The notes under the pieces are model-generated. The model made no database searches, was not told the origin of the DNA, and saw nothing but the letters and a program-made list of their open reading frames with translations. A DNA stretch of 64,000 bases from Palsa-504 sp963739615 (lineage in GTDB: Bacteria; Actinomycetota; Actinomycetes; Streptosporangiales; Streptosporangiaceae): NCBI GenBank assembly GCA_963739615.1, contig CAVUBD010000032.1, positions 166,427-230,426 of the forward strand. Reading direction: 5' to 3'. The first letter of the stretch is position 1. Every line of letters starts with the position of its first letter. Both the position numbers and the translations under genes were made by a program. Below are positions 24,961 to 31,245 of this stretch, one piece after another.

Positions 24961-26685
24961 TCACGCTCCTCCCAGGACCTGGGCGGCCCGGGCCGCGGCC
25001 TGGCTGGCGTCGGTCTGCCCGATCCACTGCGCGACCCGCGGCACGCGCGCCGCGCCGACGCTCAGCGTCCGCACGCCGAGCCCGATCAGCAGCGGCAGTA
25101 CGCTGGGATCGGCCGCCGCGTCGCCGCACACCGACACATTCACCCCGGCCTGTTTCCCGGCCCGGACGACGGACTCGATGAGGGTGAGCACGCGCGGGTC
25201 GGCGGCCAGCGCGGGCTCGCTGCCCGGGCCGGCCCGGTCGAGGCCGAGGACCTCGCTGGTGAGGTCATTGGTGCCGATGGAGAAGAAGTCCACCTCAGGC
25301 GCGAATGCGGCTGCGGCCTCGGCGGTGGCGGCGACCTCGACCATGATGCCCAGCTCGGGCGGGTCCACGCCGGCTTCGGCGGCGGCCTTGGCGAGCGCGG
25401 CGCGGACCTGGGCCACCTCATCCAGCGACGTGACCATCGGGACCAGCACGGCGAGCTCGGTATCGCGACCCGCTGCCAGTATCGCCCTGAGCTGATCCCG
25501 CAGGACCCCCGGCTCGCTGAGCAGTGCTCCCAGGCCGACCGGGGCTGCCAGGCCGGCCGGAGCCGCCAGGCCGGCGGCACCGCCGTCAAGGAACGGGGGG
25601 ATCTTGTCACCGGAGAAGTCCAGTAGCCGGGCAACCGCCCGCCGGCCGGCGAGCAGGCCGAGGACGGGGGTCAGCTGCGCCAGGTGATCCGCTTCCGACG
25701 GCCAGCCTGGCGCACCGATGAACGGGATCTCGGTGCGCAGCAGGCCGACGCCGCCCGCTCCGGCGGACAGGCCCAGCCTGGTCTCGGCCGCGGACGCCAC
25801 GTTGCACAGCACCAGGACCTGCTCGCCGTCGGCGGTGCGGACCTTTCCGGCGGCTGGAGCGCCCGGCCCAGGGTTCACGGCGGCGGACCCGGCCTGGGCG
25901 GCGGACCCGGCCTGGGCGGCGGACCCGGCCTGAGCGGTGCACCTGGCCTGGGCGGCGGCTAGTTCGGTGACCGGCGGGTCGACGGTGAGCTCGCCCGCGT
26001 CCGGCCGCGCGTCGAGGATCGCGCGGTGGCCGGCCGTCGCGGCCAGTACCCGCGGGTCGGCTCCGGCCAGCATGGGCACGCCGAGCCCGCGCGCGATGAT
26101 CGCCGCATGCGAGCTAGCCCCGCCGCCGATCGACACCGCACCGGCCAGCCCCGCCTCCGCCAGCCGGATCAGGTCGGCCGGGTCCACCTCACGGCGGACC
26201 AGGATGAAGCTCGCGGCCGGCGGCGGCGGCACGGCGTTCCCGCTCAGGTAGTCGACGACGGCGCTGGCGACCTGGCGGACATCGCTGGCGCGCTGCGCCA
26301 GGTCGGGGTCGGGCAGGGCGGCGAGCAACGCGGCCTGGGCCTCGGCCGCCTCCTGGACCGCGACGAAGGCGTCGGCTCCGCCCCGGACCGCGGCCAGAGC
26401 CGGGCCGACCAGGGCCGGGTCCGCCGCGATCAGGGCGCCTATATCCACGATGGCGGCGTCACCGGACCGGCCAGATGAACGCAGTTGCCCGGCGAGCGCG
26501 ACGCGTTCGCGGGCCACCGCGGCGAAAGCCGACCGTACCTTGTCCGCGGTCACCACGGCCGGCCCGCCGTCGATGGCCGCCGCCGTCTCGGCGCCGGCGG
26601 CGCGGCGTGCGTCGCCGAGATAGATCTCCCCGACGCCGATTCCCTCGGATACCGGCTGTCCCCGGTAACGGCTGGCTGCGGTCAT
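24961..26685 (-). CDS. ptsP: PTS enzyme I (phosphoenolpyruvate-protein phosphotransferase)
   Basis: The 574-residue protein has the enzyme I order: N-terminal helical part, phosphohistidine domain (GGGASSHAAIIARGLGVPML, active His), then a TIM barrel with LLRTEIPFIG, LDFSGDKIPPFL, ELGIMVEVAATAEAA, FFSIGTNDLTSEVLGLDR and VSVCGDAAADPSVLPLLIGLG (the Cys of the active site). It takes phosphate from PEP and passes it down the PTS, here presumably to HPr and DhaM. Its ATG overlaps the stop of the upstream dha gene (ATGA), so they form one operon. An 18-bp tandem repeat adds AQAGSA units in the linker around residue 255-275. Confidence 0.9.
   Translation of the reverse strand: MTAASRYRGQPVSEGIGVGEIYLGDARRAAGAETAAAIDGGPAVVTADKVRSAFAAVARERVALAGQLRSSGRSGDAAIVDIGALIAADPALVGPALAAVRGGADAFVAVQEAAEAQAALLAALPDPDLAQRASDVRQVASAVVDYLSGNAVPPPPAASFILVRREVDPADLIRLAEAGLAGAVSIGGGASSHAAIIARGLGVPMLAGADPRVLAATAGHRAILDARPDAGELTVDPPVTELAAAQARCTAQAGSAAQAGSAAQAGSAAVNPGPGAPAAGKVRTADGEQVLVLCNVASAAETRLGLSAGAGGVGLLRTEIPFIGAPGWPSEADHLAQLTPVLGLLAGRRAVARLLDFSGDKIPPFLDGGAAGLAAPAGLAAPVGLGALLSEPGVLRDQLRAILAAGRDTELAVLVPMVTSLDEVAQVRAALAKAAAEAGVDPPELGIMVEVAATAEAAAAFAPEVDFFSIGTNDLTSEVLGLDRAGPGSEPALAADPRVLTLIESVVRAGKQAGVNVSVCGDAAADPSVLPLLIGLGVRTLSVGAARVPRVAQWIGQTDASQAAARAAQVLGGA
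25883..25936. repeat. 18-bp tandem repeat in ptsP
   Basis: Three copies of GCGGACCCGGCCTGGGCG, encoding AQAGSA repeats on the minus strand. It lies in the linker between the phosphohistidine domain and the PEP-binding barrel of enzyme I. Confidence 0.85.
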
Positions 26686-27245
26686 CGCGGCACCCGCGCG
26701 GCGTCCCTCAGCGCGGCTAGGATAAGGGCGGTCGAGGCAGCTCCCGGGTCCTCATGACCCACGCTGCGCGGGCCGAGGTAGCTGGCGCGGCCCTTCAGCG
26801 CCTGCATGGAGATGGTCGCGATCGCCCCGGCCGAGGCCGCCTCGGCGAGCACGGCGAGGGCGTCGTCCTGCGACGCCCCCGCCGCGATCGCCTTGCTGAA
26901 GGCCTGGGTCGCCGCCGCGAGCGCGTCGACCATCGTCACCACGTGCAGCACGCCCGCGCCGGCGTCGACGGCCTTGGTCGCGGCGAACATCTGGTCGGGC
27001 ACCGGTGAGGTGAACACCTCGCCTGGGCAGGCCGCGTCCAGCATTCCGTAGCCGACGAACCCGCCGTGCAGCGGCTCGTGGCCGGAGCCGCCGCCGGAGA
27101 CCAGGCCCACCTTGCCCGGCCGGGGGCCGGCCGCGCGCAGGATCACCTTGTTCTCGATGTCCACGGACAGCGACGGATGCGCGGCGGCGATTCCCGCCAG
27201 GGCCTGCGTTACTACCGTCTCCGGGGTGTTGATGAGCTTCTTCAT
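26682..27245 (-). pseudogene. dhaK-dhaL deletion fusion (dihydroxyacetone kinase remnant)
   Basis: ATG 27245 begins a clear DhaK: MKKLINTPETVVTQALAGIA, then KVGLVSGGGSGHEPLHGGFVGYG and DQMFAATKAVDAGAGVLHVV. At about residue 104 the sequence jumps to the second half of DhaL: MVDALAAATQAFSKAIAAGA, AGAIATISMQALKGRASYLG, RSVGHEDPGAASTALIL. Missing are the rest of DhaK, including the histidine that binds dihydroxyacetone covalently, and the DhaL front with its Mg-ADP aspartates. At 187 residues it cannot be an active kinase. The join is in frame, which keeps translation coupling to ptsP downstream (ATGA) and glpF upstream. I read this as a deletion of roughly one kilobase. Confidence 0.85.
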
Positions 27246-28059
27246 GACGTTGCTCCACTGACTTTTTCCGAGGCGGCGGTTCGAGGGGTCCTGGAGTCGG
27301 CGTCGGCGGGCGCGAGGCTGGTCATCGCCGCGTCCTCGCGGACCCGGCCGATCGCGACCCACGCCAGGCCGCCGAGCGCGCCGCCGATGAATTCCCCGAT
27401 GAGGTAGGCGGGCAACTGGGACCACAGGACGTGACCGCCGAACGCCTGCAGCATCAGCACGGCGCCAAAGTAGCGGGCGGGATTGATGGCCGCGCCCGTG
27501 GCGGGCCCCAGGATGATGATGACGGCGAAGACCACGGCGCCGATGGCCATCGGCGCCCAGCCGGGCACCGCGCGGTGGTCGATGACGCCAAGAAGATGAC
27601 GAAGACCAGCATGAAGGTCCCGATCGCCTCGATCACCATCCCCCGCCCGAAGCCCATGGTCGCCGGGTTGTAGGCGGTCACCCCGCCGTCGGCCGTGACC
27701 GTGGCCAGCCTGCCCAGCGTGAGGTAGATGGAAGCCGCCCCCGCGATCGCGCCCGCCACCTGGGCGGCCATGTAGCCGGGGACCTCCCGCCAGCCGAACT
27801 TGCCCGAGATCGCCAGCGACAGCGTGACCGCGGGGTTGATGTGCCCGCCGGAGATGTGCCCGATCGCGTAGACCGCGCCCACGATGACGAGCATGAACGC
27901 GAACGAGATCATCCCGAGTTGCGCCATGGAGAACGGGACCTTGGTGCCAGCCGCGATGACGCCGGTGGCGGCGGCCGAGCCTGCGCCCACGAACACGAGG
28001 AACGCGGTGCCGAGAAACTCGGCGGCGAGTTTCTGGGGAGTGGTGGGTGGAGCTGCCAT
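27242..28059 (-). pseudogene. glpF: Aquaglyceroporin (GlpF/MIP family) with a frameshift
   Basis: From ATG 28059 the protein begins KLAAEFLGTAFLVFVGAGSAAATG and carries the first NPA box in GHISGGHINPAVTLSLAI. Reading continues to FVIFLASSTTAR near 27571 and then leaves the family. The next frame resumes with PGWAPMAIGAVVFAVIIILG and the second box GAAINPARYFGAVLMLQAFGG, ending at 27242. A one-base loss in a CG run near 27570 explains this. Intact, it would be about 270 residues with six helices and would admit glycerol. It could be a sequencing error, but the next gene in the operon is also broken. An orphan AAGGAGGTGAGG sits at about 28091-28102, too far from the start. Confidence 0.8.
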
Positions 28060-28128
28060 ACGGTTCGCCCGCGGCCGGGGCCGGGGCGCCTCACCTCCTT
28101 CGGCGAGATGGGATACTGCTCGAAACGC

Positions 28129-28145
28129 GTTCGACATTGTCGAAC
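28129..28145. promoter_or_regulatory. Palindrome upstream of glpF (candidate IclR operator)
   Basis: GTTCGACA-T-TGTCGAAC is a perfect 8+1+8 palindrome about 70 bp upstream of the glpF start. A second weaker repeat GTTTCACGAAAC follows at 28149-28160. IclR-type regulators bind such TTCG/CGAA palindromes, and an iclR gene lies in this locus. Confidence 0.5.
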
Positions 28146-28314
28146 GATGTTTCACGAAACATAAGTCCGGGCCCTGCCGCCGTCAAGAGGGCGGATCAGG
28201 TTTTTGGCCCGAGCAAATGCCCGCCGCGCTGGGCCCGGTGATCCCCGCGCGGCGATCGCCCGGCGGACGGGGGACAATGACTATCCGGAGGCACGTACGA
28301 GACAGGAGGGTGCC

Positions 28315-28974
28315 ATGAGCGAGACGCTCAGCTATCCCGGATTCGGGACGACCGCCCGGAAGAGCACGCATACCCTGTTCGCGCAGACGATGGGGTACGT
28401 CGCGGTCACGGCCGGCTTTTTCGCGCTCGGGGCCTACCTGGGCCGCAACCTGTCCTCCGGCTGGGCCTTCGTGTTCTACATCGCCGCGTTCGGCTGCCTG
28501 ATCGGGATGAACTTCGCGGTGCGGGCGGGCGGGGCGCTGGCGACCGTCCTGCTCTTCGCGGTCGGCGTGCTGCTCGGGCTGGCGACGGCGCCCATCCTGG
28601 TCTACTACGCGACCATGAACCCGCAGGTTCTCTGGCAGGCCGGCGGGGCGACCGCGCTGTTCATCGCCGGCTTCGGCGCGGCCGGATACGCCACCCGGCG
28701 GGACCTGACCGCGATCGCCCGGGTGTGCTTCTGGGCCCTGCTCGCCCTCATCGTGTTCGGCATCGCGGCGATCTTCGTCCGCATCCCGCACGGCGAGCTG
28801 ATCTACTCGGTGCTCGGGCTGGTGATCTTCGCCGGCCTGACCATGTTCGACTTCCAGCGGCTGCGGCGCTCGACCGATCTCGACTCCGCGCCGCTGATCG
28901 CGGCGTCGATCTTCCTCGACGCGCTGAACGTCTTCCTGTTCTTCCTGCGCATCTTCGGCCGCGGCAGCAACTGA
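28315..28974 (+). CDS. Bax inhibitor-1/YccA family membrane protein
   Basis: ATG 28315 follows AGGAGGG. The 219-residue protein has seven membrane helices in the BI-1 pattern: TLFAQTMGYVAVTAGFFALGAYLG at the start, PILVYYATMNPQVLWQA, FGAAGYATRRDLTA, LIYSVLGLVIFAGLTMFDFQRLR and IFLDALNVFLFFLRIFG at the end. The last loop with MFDFQRLR contains the conserved Asp typical of the family. Bacterial members such as YccA and BsYetJ are calcium or proton leak channels or modulators of membrane proteases. It stands alone between the decayed glpF operon and psuG. Confidence 0.88.
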   Translation: MSETLSYPGFGTTARKSTHTLFAQTMGYVAVTAGFFALGAYLGRNLSSGWAFVFYIAAFGCLIGMNFAVRAGGALATVLLFAVGVLLGLATAPILVYYATMNPQVLWQAGGATALFIAGFGAAGYATRRDLTAIARVCFWALLALIVFGIAAIFVRIPHGELIYSVLGLVIFAGLTMFDFQRLRRSTDLDSAPLIAASIFLDALNVFLFFLRIFGRGSN

Positions 28975-28989
28975 CCGGGCGGGCCGCTA

Positions 28990-29110
28990 GACCCCGGCCT
29001 GCTGCCCGACGTGGTGCCGTCGAGCGGCTTCACCAGCACGTCGTTGATCACGTCACCGCAGACCACGACCCGGCGGGCCGCGCCAGGGCCGGCTGAGTGG
29101 GAGCTAGCTG
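28990..29110 (-). pseudogene. Relic N-terminus of a PfkB/PsuK-type kinase
   Basis: Just after the psuG stop, the minus strand reads RRVVVCGDVINDVLVKPLDG. This is the first strand and nucleoside-binding start (GDVxxD) of ribokinase/PfkB-family kinases. The match ends after about 20 residues and runs toward the end of the convergent Bax inhibitor gene. In many bacteria psuG is followed by such a kinase that makes pseudouridine 5'-phosphate. The kinase here has been cut off by a deletion. Confidence 0.6.
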
Positions 29111-30036
29111 GCGCGGGGATCAACGGTCCGTTCGGCCCAAGATCGTGAGATCTCCGCGGCGAGCTCGATGTTGCCGCGCGCGATCCGCAGGTTCACCGCG
29201 ACGCTGACCCCGCCGGTCACCTGCTGGATCCGGTCGAGCAGGAACGGGCTGACCGCCTTGCCGCGGATGCCCGCCTCGGCCGCGCCCGCGAGGGCCTCTT
29301 CGAGCGCGCCGTCGAGCACGTCCGGGTCCAGCTGCCGGCCGGGCGGCAGCGGGTTGGCGATGAGCAGGGCCGACGGCTCGCCGACGGCCTCCCTGGCCGC
29401 CATGATGTCAGCGATCTCCGCGGCGGAGTCGGCCCGCCAGTCCAGCTCGTAACCGGAATCGGAGAGCCAGAAGGCGGGGAACCGCGAGGTGCGGTACCCG
29501 ACGACGGCGACGCACAGCGTCTCCAGCCGCTCCAGCGTGGCCGGAATGTCCAGGATGGACTTCACCCCGGCCGAGACGACCGTGATCGGCGTCCGGGACA
29601 GGACGGTCAGGTCCGCCGACTCATCGAAGCTCTCAGCCGCGCCTCGGTGCACGCCGCCGAGCCCGCCGGTCGCGAACACGCGGAGGCCGGCCCGCGCGGC
29701 CAGCACGGACGTGGCGGCTACCGTCGTGCCGCCGGTCACCTTCCGCGCCATCGCGATCCCGATATCACGGCTGCTGACCTTGACGACGGACTCGTCGGTC
29801 GCGATGCGCTCAAGCTCGGCGGCGGTCAGGCCTATCTTCGGTACGCCGTCGATCAGTGCGATGGTCGCCGCGGTCACGCCCCGCCCGGCCAGGATCGCCT
29901 CGAACTCCCTGGCCGCGTCCAGGTTGCCCGGCCTGGGCAGGCCGTGCGAGATGATCGTTGACTCCAGGGCGACCACGGGAGCGCCTGTCCGCAGCGCCTC
30001 GGTTACCGGCGGGGACACTTCTACCAGGTAGGGCAC
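29104..30036 (-). CDS. psuG: Pseudouridine-5'-phosphate glycosidase PsuG
   Basis: The 310-residue protein is a typical PsuG (YeiN): VVALESTIISHGLPRPGNL at the N-terminus, then PKIGLTAAELERIA, KVSSRDIGIAMA, GLRVFATGGLGGVHRGAAESFD, VVSAGVKSILDIPATLERLET (with the catalytic lysine in SAGVKS) and VTGGVSVAVNLRIARGN. It splits pseudouridine 5'-phosphate into uracil and ribose 5-phosphate, with manganese, in the cytosol. The partner kinase that usually supplies the substrate is only a relic downstream. The upstream terminator at 30065-30103 separates it from the USP gene. Confidence 0.92.
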   Translation of the reverse strand: MPYLVEVSPPVTEALRTGAPVVALESTIISHGLPRPGNLDAAREFEAILAGRGVTAATIALIDGVPKIGLTAAELERIATDESVVKVSSRDIGIAMARKVTGGTTVAATSVLAARAGLRVFATGGLGGVHRGAAESFDESADLTVLSRTPITVVSAGVKSILDIPATLERLETLCVAVVGYRTSRFPAFWLSDSGYELDWRADSAAEIADIMAAREAVGEPSALLIANPLPPGRQLDPDVLDGALEEALAGAAEAGIRGKAVSPFLLDRIQQVTGGVSVAVNLRIARGNIELAAEISRSWAERTVDPRAS

Positions 30037-30064
30037 GCGACGATTGTCTCACTGCCAGGCCTGG

Positions 30065-30103
30065 CCTATCAGGGCCGGACCGCTACCTCCAGGCCCTGAT
30101 AGG
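30065..30103 (-). terminator. Hairpin between USP and psuG
   Basis: Arms CCTATCAGGGCC (30065-30076) and GGCCCTGATAGG (30092-30103) pair perfectly over a 15-nt loop. It follows the USP stop on the minus strand and precedes psuG, so it is the likely USP terminator. Confidence 0.65.
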
Positions 30104-30130
30104 TGCCGCCGCTACCTGGCGGTGCCGGCG

Positions 30131-30667
30131 CTACCTGGCGGTGCCGGTGCCCTGGAGGTCGCGCTGCCACGACTCGGGGACGTGGTCCGCCGGGGAACGC
30201 GCGGCATGGGCCGAGCCGATGATGACGACCGGGCAGACGGAGGCGCGCAGGCAGGCCCGGATGACGGGCCCGGCGGCGCGGTACGGATCCGACCCGTACG
30301 ACGTGCGGCCGAGCACCAGCATGTCGGCGCCGAGGGCGTGGTCGAGCAGCACGCGCGCTGCGAGCCCTTCGGCGATCTCGGTACGGACCTTGACGCCGGG
30401 ATAACGGTCGACCGCCTCGGCGACCGAACTGCGCAGGACATCGCGGGCCGCGCCCCAGCTTCCGCCCGACGACCGGGGGACCGGAGCCGCATAGCTCGCG
30501 ACCTGGTGACACGCAGACTCCAAGGCGAGCACCGCGACGACTTCCGCGTCTCGCAGGCTGGCCTCCCGGCACGCCCACCTGAGTGCCGCCACGGACTCTG
30601 TCGAGCCATCGACGCCGACAACGACGCGCCGGACGCCGTGGTCTCGAGCGTCGGAATCTATTGTCAT
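30131..30667 (-). CDS. Universal stress protein (UspA family)
   Basis: ATG 30667 gives 178 residues with one Usp domain. RRVVVGVDGSTESVAALRWA is the first strand and ATP-site aspartate. Later, GADMLVLGRTSYGSDPYRAAGPVIRACLRASVCPVVII carries the G-x(2)-G-x(9)-G-type nucleotide loop in a varied form (LGRTSYG). Such proteins are cytosolic, bind ATP and are often under DosR in actinobacteria, but I see no DosR box here. The last codons overlap a 19-bp direct repeat (30110-30147). Confidence 0.88.
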   Translation of the reverse strand: MTIDSDARDHGVRRVVVGVDGSTESVAALRWACREASLRDAEVVAVLALESACHQVASYAAPVPRSSGGSWGAARDVLRSSVAEAVDRYPGVKVRTEIAEGLAARVLLDHALGADMLVLGRTSYGSDPYRAAGPVIRACLRASVCPVVIIGSAHAARSPADHVPESWQRDLQGTGTAR

Positions 30668-31245
30668 GAATGTTTCCCTACCCGTTCGCCGCCTCTGACG
30701 CCTTCGTCCGTCCCGCCACAGCCGTACCGTCAGAGTTTCCAATATCTTGACTAATAGCTTTAGATCGTAGACCGCGGGAAGGTTCCCTGACGAGAGGAGC
30801 GAGCCGCTTTTGTTGGCGCCGCTAAACCGCCCCCGAGGTGCTGTAGTTATCGTACCGTTATTAGATGTCTGGCCGAAAAAGGACAAGTGACTGTCTTGTC
30901 CCACCCGTCACTGCTCGGGCCCAGAGGAGCCTGGTGAGGTCGCTGGGCGGCTGTTCGGGCGGTCCGGGCCGACGTCACCGAGTAGCGGGCCGATCACGGT
31001 ACACACATGTGTCCGCATAATGTCCGCAGGTGTCCACATGTGTCCACCACGAATAGCACCCAACCGTGGATCGAACATCAGAAATAACGTCGGCTAACAA
31101 AGTCTCCGGCGCCCCGCCAAATCAGGGGCAATTCATGATCGCGGATCATTGTTCCCGTTCGGCCGATCCAGGTGTCCCGCTGCCGCCTCAGCTGTCACAC
31201 GAGCCCCGAGGGTGAGCCACTACGGCGGCGGCTGGGTGCGGATGG
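30668..31245. other. Long intergenic region with clustered TGTCC repeats
   Basis: No gene is supported in these 578 bases. The part next to the USP start is moderately AT-rich and likely holds its promoter. At 31014-31048 four TGTCC[G/A]C units follow one another with 9-16 bp spacing, together with two ACATGTGTCC copies. These could be a regulator-binding array, but no nearby regulator is evident. The base composition here is lower in GC than the flanking genes. Confidence 0.45.

Noticed and set aside
30065..30103. The USP/psuG inverted repeat as a riboswitch
   Set aside because: A simple perfect stem after the USP stop is better explained as a terminator.
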